Source: Bog-532 sp963833835
GTDB taxonomy: Bacteria > Actinomycetota > Actinomycetes > Streptosporangiales > Streptosporangiaceae
Direction of reading: 5' to 3'
Assembly: GCA_963833835.1 (NCBI GenBank)
Contig: CAWHZI010000001.1
Location: 310,001 to 374,000, forward strand
Length of the DNA stretch: 64,000 nucleotides
Program-made: the position numbers and the translations under genes
Notes under the pieces: generated by a model
The model's input: only the letters and a program-made list of their open reading frames with translations
Databases searched by the model: none
What the model was told of the DNA's origin: nothing
Shown here: piece after piece, positions 31,281 to 40,112 of the stretch
Layout: every line of letters starts with the position of its first letter
Numbering within the stretch: position 1 is the first letter of the stretch

Positions 31281-32450
31281 ATGTCATCCGCCACCCCAGA
31301 AACCGACCTGCTGCGCATCGATGACCAGCTGACCCCGGACGAACGGCTGGTCCGCGACACGGTCCGCGACTTCACCGCCGACCGGATCGAGCCGCACATC
31401 GCCGACTGGTTCGAGGCCGGCACCGTGCCACGGGACCTGATGCCGGAACTGGGCAAGCTGGGCCTGCTCGGCATGCACCTGACCGGTTACGGTTGCGCCG
31501 GGATGGGCGCGGTCGCCTACGGGGTGGCCTGCCGGGAGCTGGAAGCGGCCGACTCCGGGCTGCGCAGCACGGTCTCCGTCCAGGGGTCGCTGGCCATGTT
31601 CCCGATCTGGCGGTACGGGTCGGACGAGCAGAAGGACGAGTGGCTGCCGAAGATGGCCACCGGCGAGGCCGTGGGCTGTTTCGGGCTGACCGAGCCGGAC
31701 CACGGCTCCGACCCGGCCGGGATGAGCACCCGGGCTCGCCGGGACGGCTCGGACTGGGTGCTGTCCGGGGCCAAGATGTGGATCACCAACGGCAGCCTGG
31801 CCGACATCGCCGTGGTCTGGGCCGCTACCGATGAGGGCGTGCGCGGGTTCCTCGTGCCCCGCGGGACCCCCGGCTTCACCACCAACGACATGCACAAGAA
31901 GATGGCGCTGCGCGCGTCGATCACCTCCGAGCTGCACTTCGACGACGTGCGGCTGCCGGCCGACGCGATGCTGCCCGGGGTGCAGGGGCTCAAGGGGCCG
32001 CTGTCCTGCCTGAGTGAGGCGCGGTTCGGGATCCTGTGGGGTGTCACCGGCGCGGCCCGGGCGTGTTTCGAAGCGGCGATCGCCTACGCCGGGAGCCGGG
32101 AGCAGTTCGGCAAGCCGATCGGCGGCTTCCAGCTGACCCAGGGCAAGCTGGCCTGGATGGCCTCGGACCTGGGCCGGGCGCAGCTGCTGGCCCTGCACCT
32201 GGGACGGCTGAAGGAAGCAGGCTCGTTGCGCCCCGAGCAGATCAGCCTGGGCAAGATGAGCAACGTCCGGACGGCCATCGACATCGCCCGGCAGGCCCGC
32301 ACCATCCTCGGCGCCAACGGCGTCACCCTCGAATACCCGGCCATCCGGCACGCCAACAACCTCGAGGCGGTGCTGACCTACGAAGGCACCGAGGAGATCC
32401 ACGCGCTGGCCATCGGCCAGGCCCTCACCGGGCTGTCGGCCTACCGGTGA
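31281..32450 (+). CDS. Acyl-CoA dehydrogenase, glutaryl-CoA-dehydrogenase-like
   Basis: A 389-residue flavoenzyme. FAD-binding signatures CFGLTEPDHGSDPAGM and WVLSGAKMWITNG (residues about 130-145 and 160-175) and the ANNLEAVLTYEGTEEIHALAIGQALTG end are those of the glutaryl-CoA dehydrogenase branch, with the Glu in YEGT as catalytic base. That enzyme oxidises and decarboxylates glutaryl-CoA to crotonyl-CoA in lysine, tryptophan and benzoate breakdown. The ATG at 31281 (MSSATPETDL) follows GAGAGGACGCGCCA, so the longer frame from 31176 is rejected. It stands alone without the rest of a glutarate pathway. Confidence 0.88.
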   Translation: MSSATPETDLLRIDDQLTPDERLVRDTVRDFTADRIEPHIADWFEAGTVPRDLMPELGKLGLLGMHLTGYGCAGMGAVAYGVACRELEAADSGLRSTVSVQGSLAMFPIWRYGSDEQKDEWLPKMATGEAVGCFGLTEPDHGSDPAGMSTRARRDGSDWVLSGAKMWITNGSLADIAVVWAATDEGVRGFLVPRGTPGFTTNDMHKKMALRASITSELHFDDVRLPADAMLPGVQGLKGPLSCLSEARFGILWGVTGAARACFEAAIAYAGSREQFGKPIGGFQLTQGKLAWMASDLGRAQLLALHLGRLKEAGSLRPEQISLGKMSNVRTAIDIARQARTILGANGVTLEYPAIRHANNLEAVLTYEGTEEIHALAIGQALTGLSAYR

Positions 32451-32582
32451 CCCCGGTGGGCGGGCGGACCCGGCGGGGGCCGGCGCCGCCGGGGCCGGGT
32501 CACTGATGACCCAGTGGGACCTTCGGCCGCTGCGGTAACCCGTATTGGTCGGTACTCTTCATGGTGGCGCGCGTGCGCCGTC

Positions 32583-32657
32583 GGGGCGTTAGCTCAATGG
32601 CAGAGCAGCGGACTTTTAATCCGTGGGTTCAGGGTTCGAGTCCCTGACGCCCCACCA
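32583..32657 (+). tRNA. tRNA-Lys(TTT)
   Basis: Acceptor GGGGCGT/ACGCCCC, anticodon stem GCGGA with loop CTTTTAA (anticodon TTT), T-arm CAGGGTTCGAGTCCCTG and an encoded CCA end, unlike the three tRNAs at 28.7-29.0 kb. Confidence 0.96.
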
Positions 32658-32751
32658 GCTCACCAGGGCGTGGTTAGCCGGGCCGGACCTACGGCTGGAA
32701 CCGCTCGACGTCTGCGCCGCTGCCTGGCAACGCCGCCGGAGAGGAGCAACC

Positions 32752-33231
32752 ATGACAGAATCTCAGCCTCACAACGACTTCACCAGCTTCCCCGCGCCCA
32801 CCGAGGGCATTCTGGCGGCGTTGTTCATCACCGTCCGCGAGGTCGCGCGATCGCGGGACTTCTACTCGCGCGTCCTGGGCGGCACCGTCATCCTGGATGA
32901 GAACCCGTGCACCGTCAGGCTGTCCAACTCGTGGATCATCATGAATCCCGGCGGGCCGCCGACCCCCGACAAGCCGGGCATCTCGGTGGTCGACTACCAG
33001 CCCGGCGACACCACCTCAATCTTCCTGAACTTGCGAGTCGCCGACATCCAGGCCTGTTACGAGGAGTGGAGGGCGAAGGGGGCGGAATTCGTGACGCCGC
33101 CGATCGACCGCGGAGCGGAGATCCGCTGCTACATGCGGGACCCGGACGGATACCTTATCGAGGTCGGCCAGTCCACCGGCCTGCTGCAGGGGCATCTCGC
33201 AGCAAAGCGGCCGGAGGATCTCCCCGGCTGA
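32752..33231 (+). CDS. VOC-family (glyoxalase/bleomycin-resistance-like) protein
   Basis: A 159-residue vicinal-oxygen-chelate fold protein: ILAALFITVREVARSRDFYSRVLGG in the first beta-alpha-beta unit, and IRCYMRDPDGYLIEVGQSTG in the second, with Glu of LIEVG as a probable metal ligand. VOC proteins bind metal for isomerase, dioxygenase or drug-sequestering roles, and the specific role is unknown. The ATG at 32752 follows GAGGAGCAACC. Confidence 0.86.
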   Translation: MTESQPHNDFTSFPAPTEGILAALFITVREVARSRDFYSRVLGGTVILDENPCTVRLSNSWIIMNPGGPPTPDKPGISVVDYQPGDTTSIFLNLRVADIQACYEEWRAKGAEFVTPPIDRGAEIRCYMRDPDGYLIEVGQSTGLLQGHLAAKRPEDLPG

Positions 33232-33309
33232 CGTGTGAGGCATGAGCCAGCGCCGCCTCCGTGCCGCCAAGGCGCCGGACGGCAGCGGATCGGAGCTCAC
33301 TCCCGGGGA

Positions 33310-34245
33310 TCAGCCCGGCACGGCCGTCGCACCGATCGGGGCATCGGCGGGGCGCTGGGTCTGGAGGACGGCTTCGAGGGCGAAGGCCAGCTGCTCGAGC
33401 TGGAACGCCTTCGCGGCCAGGTGGAAGTCGATGCAGTGCCCGGCGTTCGGGACCAGGCGCGCGTCGACCCACGGCGCGCTGGTGAAGGCCGCCTTGAACT
33501 CGGCGACCTGAGCGTCGTCGGAGATCCACAGGTGGTCGAACTCGCCCTGCCGGCTGTGCACCGGCACCCGAACCTGGGCCGCGACCTCGGGCATGCGCTC
33601 GACCCAGGCGCCGGTGATGTCGAGCAGCTCGGCCTTGGGCACGGGCGCGTCGGCGGCGTGGCCGGCGTCCGGCATCCTCGCGGTGTGGGTCCAGTCCGGC
33701 CCGTACATCACGAAATCCTTGACCTGCCCCGGCAGCTCGACGAACTCCAGGTCGGGCAGGGCAGCCCAGGCGCCGCCGCTCTCGGCCGGCACCCGCACGA
33801 GGCAGCCCGAGACGGCGATGCCGAGCAGGGGCCAGGCCGGGTGCCGGGCCGCGATGGCGGTGGTGACCGCGCCGCCGATCGAATGCCCGATGAGGACGAC
33901 GCCGGGTGCACCCGAGCCGTAGGTGTCCCAGAGCTCGCCGATGAGGTGGTCGATCAGCTCGGCGTTGCGCAGGATGATCGAGCCGTCCGTCTCGGCCTTG
34001 GTGCTGCCGCGGTAGCCGGGCCGGTCAACGGCGATCACCGGCACCCCGACCGTCTCCGCCGTGTCGAGCAGCGACTGGCCAGGCACGTCGAAGTAGATGG
34101 ATGAGTAGGTGCCTCCTGGCAGCGCCACCACGAGGGGCGCGCCCGCGGCGACGGGACCATCCGGCCGGCGGCGCATCGAGAACGTCATGCCCTGGGCCGG
34201 GCCGTCCGTGCTGACGGTGTGGGTGAACTCAGTGGTATCGCTCAT
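33310..34245 (-). CDS. Alpha/beta hydrolase of the aromatic-catabolic cluster
   Basis: A 311-residue alpha/beta hydrolase: oxyanion segment ALPGGTYSSIYFDVPG, VDRPGYRGST, nucleophile elbow LIGHSIGGAV (Ser about 122), acid in RQGEFDHLW, and the His in NAGHCIDFH. Enzymes of this kind in such clusters hydrolyse ring-cleavage products or esters. It is the last gene of the minus-strand operon (HIT, VOC dioxygenase, FAD monooxygenase, hydrolase), 27 bp after the monooxygenase, which supports a role as a meta-cleavage-product hydrolase. The substrate is not known. Confidence 0.85.
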   Translation of the reverse strand: MSDTTEFTHTVSTDGPAQGMTFSMRRRPDGPVAAGAPLVVALPGGTYSSIYFDVPGQSLLDTAETVGVPVIAVDRPGYRGSTKAETDGSIILRNAELIDHLIGELWDTYGSGAPGVVLIGHSIGGAVTTAIAARHPAWPLLGIAVSGCLVRVPAESGGAWAALPDLEFVELPGQVKDFVMYGPDWTHTARMPDAGHAADAPVPKAELLDITGAWVERMPEVAAQVRVPVHSRQGEFDHLWISDDAQVAEFKAAFTSAPWVDARLVPNAGHCIDFHLAAKAFQLEQLAFALEAVLQTQRPADAPIGATAVPG

Positions 34246-34272
34246 CGCTCAGTTCCTCATCGATCTGATCGG

Positions 34273-35901
34273 TTAGTGGATAGGGGCCATGGTGGAAAGC
34301 AGGCCGTGGTGCAGCACGGCGTCGAGGACCGCGTCCGCCTCGGGTGCGGAGAGGGGGCCGCCCAGCCAGGCGATGTGCTGGTCGGGGCGGACCAGTACGA
34401 CGTCTGCGCCGTAGCGCGCGCTGGTGTTGACGAGGTCGGTGCCCACGCGGGAGACGGGCACGCCGCGTCGCTCGGCCGCGGCGACGAGCGTCGCCGTGAC
34501 CTGATCGGCGCCGAGCACCGTGAACCCGCGGCCGAGGTGGTCGTAGAGCGAGTCGCCGGGCGTGAGCCAGTGGTGCGGCAGCCGGTTGCCCGCGGCGGCG
34601 ACCGGCCGGAAGTCCGAGCCGTCCGAGGTCTGCCCGGCCGCGTGTGGCCCGTATCCGTAGCCGAGCACGAGGCCCAGACAGTGGAACTCGATGTGCTTCA
34701 TCCGCTGCACCGTCTCCGCAGCCGCGGGGCGCGCGGCCTGGAAGGCCTCTGCGCCGCCCATGAGCGCCTCGGAGGCGAGCTCGCTGGCCAGCGTGCGCGC
34801 GTTCTGGCCGGCGATACGGATGGTGTCGGCGGCGACCGGCCTGCGTTCGGACTCGTAGGTGCCGAGCAGGTCGCCCGGGGCCCAGCCCTGCAGCACCGCG
34901 GCGAGCTTCCAGCCCAGGTTGACCGCGTCGCCCACACCGGTGTTGAAGCCGTGGCCGCCCCAGGGCGGGTTCTGGTGGGCGGCGTCGCCCGCGAGCAGCA
35001 GCCGGCCACGCCGGTAGACGGTGGCGAGCAGCGAGCGGGCCTGCCAGGGATCGGTGCCGAGCACCTCCACGTCGATGTCCGCGCCGACCATCGCCCGCAC
35101 GATCGTGACGGGATCCGCATCCCGGTCGTCGTCCGGCCGGCCCGTCGCGATGGCCCACCAGACGTCACCGAGGTCCATCGGCCCGACGACTCCGGGGGCG
35201 GCCGGGTTCAGCACCCAGCGGTGCACGGCCCGGTCGGGGATGAGCGCGCCGAGCCCGGCGGACCGGAAGACGATCGACAGGTTCGGGCGCCCGGCGTTGC
35301 CGCCCTCATAGGCGGCGCCAATGGCCGCCCGGACCACGCTGTGGGCGCCGTCGGCCCCGACGGCGTACCGGGCGCGGATCGCCGATACCGCCCCCTCGGC
35401 GTCTTCGATCTGCACGGTGACGCCGTCCTCGTCCTGGTGCACGCCGGTGGCGTGGGACCCGAACAACAGGCGCACGTCCGGCATCCCGGCGAGGGCGTCG
35501 CGCAGGGCCTGCTCGACCACCGGCTGCCCGACCTGCTGTCCCGGCTCCGCGGCCAGGTCGTCACCGGTCAGGTCGAGGCCGAGGGTGCCGGTGAAGCGCG
35601 TGACCTCGGCCCCGGCGGCGGTGGTGCAGAACACCACGTCGCTCGACCACGAGACCGGAATCGGGGCGCGGAGGCGGATGCATTCGGCGAACCCCCAGCG
35701 ACGGAAGAGCTCCATCGTCCGGGCCGACGTGGTCTTCGCCCGCGGCCGGACGGCCGAGACGGTCGTCCGCGGCTCGATCACGGCGCAGCCGATGCCGTGG
35801 TGATGCAACTCCATGGCCAGCGCGAGGCCGACCGGGCCGCCCCCGATCACGACAACGGGCAGCTCGGGCCGGTGGCCCGGACCGGCAGGGGTGGCGGTCA
35901 T
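34273..35901 (-). CDS. FAD-dependent aromatic monooxygenase (PheA/TfdB/MhpA-type)
   Basis: A 542-residue class A flavoprotein hydroxylase. It has the Rossmann fingerprint VVVIGGGPVGLALAMELHHHG (about residues 15-35), the DG motif YAVGADGAHSVVR and the second FAD motif LLLAGDAAHQNPPWGGHGFNTGVGDAVNLGWKL (about 328-360), followed by a thioredoxin-like C-terminal domain. Such enzymes hydroxylate phenols ortho to an existing hydroxyl using NAD(P)H and O2. Its place between an extradiol-type VOC gene and a hydrolase fits the hydroxylation step before ring cleavage. Confidence 0.9.
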   Translation of the reverse strand: MTATPAGPGHRPELPVVVIGGGPVGLALAMELHHHGIGCAVIEPRTTVSAVRPRAKTTSARTMELFRRWGFAECIRLRAPIPVSWSSDVVFCTTAAGAEVTRFTGTLGLDLTGDDLAAEPGQQVGQPVVEQALRDALAGMPDVRLLFGSHATGVHQDEDGVTVQIEDAEGAVSAIRARYAVGADGAHSVVRAAIGAAYEGGNAGRPNLSIVFRSAGLGALIPDRAVHRWVLNPAAPGVVGPMDLGDVWWAIATGRPDDDRDADPVTIVRAMVGADIDVEVLGTDPWQARSLLATVYRRGRLLLAGDAAHQNPPWGGHGFNTGVGDAVNLGWKLAAVLQGWAPGDLLGTYESERRPVAADTIRIAGQNARTLASELASEALMGGAEAFQAARPAAAETVQRMKHIEFHCLGLVLGYGYGPHAAGQTSDGSDFRPVAAAGNRLPHHWLTPGDSLYDHLGRGFTVLGADQVTATLVAAAERRGVPVSRVGTDLVNTSARYGADVVLVRPDQHIAWLGGPLSAPEADAVLDAVLHHGLLSTMAPIH

Positions 35902-35912
35902 CGCGGCATCGA

Positions 35913-36545
35913 TCAGTAGAGGTCGGGCAGGAAGATGTCTTCCGGGATGGTCTCCGGCAGGTACTCACCAGCCCGGGCGCGCTGGTGGATTTCCTCGAAC
36001 CCCAGGCCCTGCTCACGCGCGACGACGAGCTTCTCCGGGTCGAAGTAGGTGCCGATCGGGTTGGTGGCGAATTCGAGGGCGGACGAGATCCATTGCTTCG
36101 AGTCGGCCCAGTTGCCGAAGCCATCCACCTGGATCTCGACGCCGTTGCCGTCCGGGTCCTGGTAGTAAACGGACATCGTGATGCCGTGGTCGAGCGTCAG
36201 CCAGGGCAGGATCCCGTGGTCGCGCAGCCGGATGTAGTTGTCGAGCCACTGGTCGAACGTGGCGAACTCGAACGCGGTGTGGTGGATGCCGGTGGTGTGG
36301 CCCTTGTCGTCCGGGTGTTTCAGCCCGGGCGGCGAGAGCAGCGCGATGCGGTGGTTGGCCTCGTCGTTCGAAAGCCAGGCCGCCCCGTCGCCGTAGAAGA
36401 CGGGCAGGAGGCCGGCCACCTTCTCGTACCAGGCAACCATCTCGTCGAGCCGGAGGGTGGTGAACGTCGTGTGGTGCAGGCGCGGCGGGATGATCGGCCG
36501 GCCCGTGGCCCGGTTGCGCGGCGGCTGCGTCTCGTTCGGCATCAT
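35913..36545 (-). CDS. Extradiol-type VOC dioxygenase
   Basis: A 210-residue VOC protein. Candidate Fe(II) ligands are His in PRLHHTTFTTLRLDEMV (about residue 24-25), His in TGIHHTAFEF and Glu in GNGVEIQVDGF. The pattern Y-Y-Q-D-P-D-G-N-G-V-E is typical of catechol 2,3-dioxygenase-like enzymes. It probably cleaves the dihydroxylated ring made by the adjacent monooxygenase. The ATG overlaps the HIT gene's stop by 4 bp. A single short VOC unit is unusual for classical two-domain extradiol enzymes, so it may act as a dimer. Confidence 0.85.
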   Translation of the reverse strand: MMPNETQPPRNRATGRPIIPPRLHHTTFTTLRLDEMVAWYEKVAGLLPVFYGDGAAWLSNDEANHRIALLSPPGLKHPDDKGHTTGIHHTAFEFATFDQWLDNYIRLRDHGILPWLTLDHGITMSVYYQDPDGNGVEIQVDGFGNWADSKQWISSALEFATNPIGTYFDPEKLVVAREQGLGFEEIHQRARAGEYLPETIPEDIFLPDLY

Positions 36546-37079
36546 TGCCTCCGTTTCGTATGCGGTGGTGCGGGCTCAGTCGGTGCTGGTGGACGCCTGG
36601 AATCCCGGACGGCTGCGAGCGCTTCGCGCACGGCTGGCACGTGAGCCAGGGCCGCGGCGCGGTCGACGCGGCTGGGGCGCAGGGCCAGGATGTTCCCGCT
36701 GCGCGACTCCGGCGGGATGTCCTCGGTCCGGACGGTGACCACGGCGTGAAAGTGCGGGTAGGCCTCGCCGAAGGTCATGAGGTAACACGCGGGCGCGCCG
36801 AACGCCTGCTCGAGGGCGCCCATCAGGTCCTGAACCACGGGCCCGAAGGCCGTGAGCTCCGGCTGCTCCAGCGCGGCCCAGCCCAGCGCGTGCCGGCGCA
36901 GCCGCAGGAAGTACCAGCCCGGCACCTCAAAGCCGGGGGCGACCTCGCAGGCCCAGTCCTCGTCCCGGAACACGACCGCCTCGTCCGGGGCCTGGTCGAG
37001 GTGGCAGATGAGGCAGCTGCGCCGGGTCGGTGATGCTGTCCAGCGGGAAGCGGCCGGTCGCGGTGAGCGGCGGGGTCAT
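36542..37079 (-). pseudogene. HIT-family protein, probable frameshift near 37015
   Basis: The main frame (GTG 36973 to 36542) carries the histidine triad MTFGEAYPHFHAVVTVR and the flanking GWYFLRLRRHALGW. Its natural N-terminus appears upstream in another frame: ATG 37079 gives MTPPLTATGRFPLDSITDPAQ, and a one-base shift near 37015 leads to CLICHLDQAPDEAVVFRDEDW, the CxxC-containing start seen in HIT proteins. With the shift the length is about 178 residues. If the frameshift is real, only the shorter GTG product could be made, without the CLIC motif. First gene of the operon, with an operator 18 bp upstream. Confidence 0.7.
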
Positions 37080-37096
37080 CGGCCGACCATACCGCC

Positions 37097-37111
37097 GCTA
37101 TATCGTGTAGC
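37097..37111. promoter_or_regulatory. GntR operator, site 1 (before HIT operon)
   Basis: GCTATA-TCG-TGTAGC, an inverted repeat with one mismatch, 18 bp upstream of the minus-strand ATG at 37079 and 8 bp beyond the GntR stop. It matches site 2 in arms and spacing. Confidence 0.65.
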
Positions 37112-37118
37112 GCTAGCC

Positions 37119-37841
37119 TCAGCTATCGCCTTCGCTGGCGCTGCGGGCGTGGCCTGGCCTGGCATGAAGCCCGCCCAGCCGGTGCACGATCTCGTGCTCG
37201 TTGATCTCGAGGTGATCGATCAGCTCGGTCGCCAGCCCGGGGCCGTCGGCCGCCTGGGCCCGGTCGAAGAGCCGACGGTGCCTGGCGTACCGGCGATCGC
37301 GCTCCTCGTCGTCGACGACGATCGGGTCGAATACGACCAGGGTGTAGCGCTCGGCCGCGCTCCAGAGCGTATGGAGAATCCGGATGTCCCAGGAAGATGC
37401 GGCCGGGGTCACCAGCAGCTCGTGGAAGCGGTAGTGCCCCTCCCAGGCCCGGTCGGGGTTCTCGTGCCGGCTCTCCTCCAGCGCATCGCCGAGGTCACGC
37501 ACCCAGGCCGGGGTGGCGAGGCCGGCCGAGCGGCCCGCCAGATCCGGCTCGATCCGCAGCCGCAGCCGGTAGATCGCGGTGAGGTCCGCCTCGGACAGCG
37601 GCGCCACGGCCGCGCTGCGAGCCTGGGTCAGTATGACCAGGCCCTGCCCCTCGAGGCGGCGCAGCGCCTCGCGCACGGGAATGTGGCTCACCCCGAGCTG
37701 ACGGGCCAGCTCCCGGATCGAGAACTGCTCACCCGGAGGCAGCGCACCGGTGAGCACCGCCCGGCGGATCTCCGCGGTCACGAGGTCGACCGCGGACCGG
37801 TTCTGATCAGCGACGGAGCGCACGGCGCCAGTGCTGGACAT
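37119..37841 (-). CDS. GntR/FadR-family regulator of the aromatic cluster
   Basis: A 240-residue FadR-type repressor: winged helix at residues about 17-80 (EIRRAVLTGALPPGEQFSIRELARQLGVSHIPVREALRRLEGQGLV as a region) and an all-helical FCD ligand domain with RLRLRIEPDLAGR, HYRFHELL and HRRLFDRAQAADGPG-like metal and ligand helices. It sits exactly between two operator copies and between the two catabolic transcription units, so it very probably controls both and itself. Typical ligands are organic acids such as aromatic intermediates; which one is not known. Confidence 0.88.
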   Translation of the reverse strand: MSSTGAVRSVADQNRSAVDLVTAEIRRAVLTGALPPGEQFSIRELARQLGVSHIPVREALRRLEGQGLVILTQARSAAVAPLSEADLTAIYRLRLRIEPDLAGRSAGLATPAWVRDLGDALEESRHENPDRAWEGHYRFHELLVTPAASSWDIRILHTLWSAAERYTLVVFDPIVVDDEERDRRYARHRRLFDRAQAADGPGLATELIDHLEINEHEIVHRLGGLHARPGHARSASEGDS

Positions 37842-37893
37842 CGCGGCCTCCCGGACGGGTCCCGGTCCGCTGAACCGGTCTCGATCGGCTTAT

Positions 37894-37908
37894 GTTATAC
37901 CGTATAGC
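37894..37908. promoter_or_regulatory. GntR operator, site 2 (before amidohydrolase operon)
   Basis: GTTATA-CCG-TATAGC, same spacing and arms as site 1, containing the perfect TATAC-C-GTATA. It lies 22 bp before the amidohydrolase ATG and about 52 bp upstream of the GntR start, covering the divergent promoter. Confidence 0.7.
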
Positions 37909-37930
37909 GACCGCGTCGAAGGAGACCGTC

Positions 37931-39073
37931 ATGGCGATGAAGACGCTCTTCGCGGAGGTGCGCGTCTTCGACGGCGACCGCCTCTGGGACGGAACGCATG
38001 ACGTCCTGGCCGACGGACCGGTGATCGCCGCGGTCGAGCCCGGCGGCACGATCGATGAGCCGGACGCGAGGATGGTCCGCCACCGCGGCGCCACCCTGCT
38101 GCCGGGCCTGATCGACGCCCACGTGCATCTGCGCGGTACCGGCGACCTCGAAGAGCTCGCGCGCTGGGGCGTGACCACCGCGCTCGACATGGGTTCCTGG
38201 CCTCCGGCGCTGATCGGGGAGCTGCGGCGGGCCAGTTTCACCGACGTGCGCAGCACCGGCGCGGGCGCGGTCGGGCCCGGGAGCCTGCAGGCCAAGATCC
38301 CTGGCCGCCCCACCGACAGCATCGTCACGAACCCGGAGGACGGACGCCGGTTCGTCGCGACCCGGGTGGCCGAGGGCGTGGACTACATCAAGGTCATCGT
38401 GGACCCACCCGGCCGGGGCGGCCCCGACCAGGCGACCATCACGGCGATCGTCCAGGCCGCTCACGACGCGGGCCGCATGGTCGTGGCGCATGCCTCGAAC
38501 ACCGGCGCGGTCGCGATGGCGCAGGCGGCAGGGGCCGACGTCCTCACCCATGCCCCCCTGGACGCGGCCCTCGACCAGGCCGCGGTGGCCGAGGTGGTCC
38601 GGGCGCAGCGTACGAGCGTGCCGACCCTGGTGATGATGGAGGGGGTCGCCGCGAACGCCCCGGTGCCCGGGCTCGACTACCGGCACGCCCGCGATTCGGT
38701 CGCGGCGCTGTATCGCGCCGGCGTGCCGATCGTGCTCGGCACCGACGCGAACCAGTCCCCCGGGGTGCCCGCCAACGTGCCGTACGGCGAGAGCGTGCAC
38801 CGCGAGCTCGAGCTGCTGGTCGGAGCGGGGCTCACTCCGGCCGAGGCGTTGCACGCCGCCACCGGAGCTGCCGCCGACCGCTTCGGCCTGCGCGATCGCG
38901 GCCGCATCGCAACCGGCCTGCGGGCCGACCTGCTCCTCGTCGGCGGCGACCCCACGACCGCCATCACCTCGACCCGCTCGATCCTGGCCGTCCGGCTGGC
39001 CGGAAAGGCCGACGCACCCGGAAAGGCCGGCACGTCCGGAAAGGCGAGCACGCCCGGAGGGGCGGGCGCATGA
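37931..39073 (+). CDS. Metal-dependent amidohydrolase
   Basis: A 380-residue amidohydrolase-superfamily enzyme: strand-1 motif GLIDAHVHLRGTG (HxH), YIKVIVDPPG with the likely bridging-ligand lysine, MVVAHASNTGAV, VLTHAP and VLGTDANQSPG (Asp base), in the order expected for imidazolonepropionase/prolidase-like members. The ATG at 37931 follows AAGGAGACCGTC. The C-terminus ends with three APGKAG-like repeats of unclear role. It overlaps the next gene in an ATGA junction, so the two are co-translated. The substrate could be a lactone or amide in the aromatic pathway; this is inference. Confidence 0.85.
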   Translation: MAMKTLFAEVRVFDGDRLWDGTHDVLADGPVIAAVEPGGTIDEPDARMVRHRGATLLPGLIDAHVHLRGTGDLEELARWGVTTALDMGSWPPALIGELRRASFTDVRSTGAGAVGPGSLQAKIPGRPTDSIVTNPEDGRRFVATRVAEGVDYIKVIVDPPGRGGPDQATITAIVQAAHDAGRMVVAHASNTGAVAMAQAAGADVLTHAPLDAALDQAAVAEVVRAQRTSVPTLVMMEGVAANAPVPGLDYRHARDSVAALYRAGVPIVLGTDANQSPGVPANVPYGESVHRELELLVGAGLTPAEALHAATGAAADRFGLRDRGRIATGLRADLLLVGGDPTTAITSTRSILAVRLAGKADAPGKAGTSGKASTPGGAGA

Positions 39074-40068
39074 GGATCATCACGCTCGAGGAGCACTTCG
39101 CCGACCCAGCGGTCGTCGCGGCCAGCGCACCCGAGATCAAGCGGCTGGCCCCGGACTTCGCCGCCACCTCGGACCCGGCCCGGGGACTGTCGTACTCACC
39201 GGGCGCTGACGTCCTGCGCGACCTCGGCGACGGCCGCCTGGCCGACATGGACGCGGGCGGGGTGTCGATGCAGGTGCTGTCCTGCCTCACTACCCAGCAA
39301 CTGCCACGTGAGGTCGCCGTCGAGCTCGTGCGGGCCGCGAACGACCGCGCCGCGGCCGCCGTCCGGGCCCACCCCGACCGGTTCAGGGCATTCGCCGCGC
39401 TGCCCACCGCCGTGCCGGCCGCGGCCGCGGACGAACTGAAGCGCAGCGTCGGAGACCTCGGCTTCGTCGGCGCGATGATCTTCGGCCGCACCGAGGGCGC
39501 GTTCCTCGACGAGCCGCGCTTCGATCCGGTGCTACGCGCGCTGGCCGACACCGGCGTACCGCTCTACCTGCACCCGGGCTTCCCGCCCGCCGAGGTCTCG
39601 GCCCAGAATTACGCCGGCGGCCTTGATCCCCTGGTGACCGCGCGGTTGCAGACCAGCGCCTGGGGCTGGCACCAGGAGACCGCGGTGCACTTCCTGCACC
39701 TGGTGCTGGCGGGCGTGTTCGACCGGTACCCGGCGCTGCAGGTGATCCTGGGCCACTGGGGCGAGATGATCCCGTTCTACCTCGACCGGCTCGATGAGGC
39801 GCTGCCCCGGGCGGTGACCGGGCTCGACCGGACCGTCGGCGAGGTCGTCCGGCAGAACACCTGGATCACGCCGAGCGGCATGTTCAGCCAGGCCCAGCTG
39901 CGCTTCTGCATCGACACCGTCGGGGTGGACCGGATCCTCTATGCCGTCGACTACCCCTTTATAAATAATGATGACGCCGCGGCGTTCCTGGAACAGGCCG
40001 ACCTGTCTGAGGAGGCGAAGGAAGCCATCGCCCACGGCAACACCGAGCGACTGCTGAGGCTCGCGTAG
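39070..40068 (+). CDS. ACMSD/resorcylate-decarboxylase-like amidohydrolase
   Basis: A 332-residue Amidohydro_2 enzyme. It starts MRIITLEEHF (the EEHF metal motif of non-oxidative arene decarboxylases), and has PLYLHPGFPPAE, VILGHWGEMIPFYLDRLDEA and ILYAVDYPFINN (Asp), all characteristic of gamma-resorcylate / 5-carboxyvanillate / 2,3-dihydroxybenzoate decarboxylases. The reaction is probably removal of CO2 from a hydroxybenzoate to give a phenol, which the FAD monooxygenase of the divergent operon could then hydroxylate. The exact substrate is not decidable from sequence. Confidence 0.85.
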   Translation: MRIITLEEHFADPAVVAASAPEIKRLAPDFAATSDPARGLSYSPGADVLRDLGDGRLADMDAGGVSMQVLSCLTTQQLPREVAVELVRAANDRAAAAVRAHPDRFRAFAALPTAVPAAAADELKRSVGDLGFVGAMIFGRTEGAFLDEPRFDPVLRALADTGVPLYLHPGFPPAEVSAQNYAGGLDPLVTARLQTSAWGWHQETAVHFLHLVLAGVFDRYPALQVILGHWGEMIPFYLDRLDEALPRAVTGLDRTVGEVVRQNTWITPSGMFSQAQLRFCIDTVGVDRILYAVDYPFINNDDAAAFLEQADLSEEAKEAIAHGNTERLLRLA

Positions 40069-40112
40069 TCGCCTCGCGAGCCCCCGGGGCCCCGGCGGGA
40101 CCCTGGCCGGTA

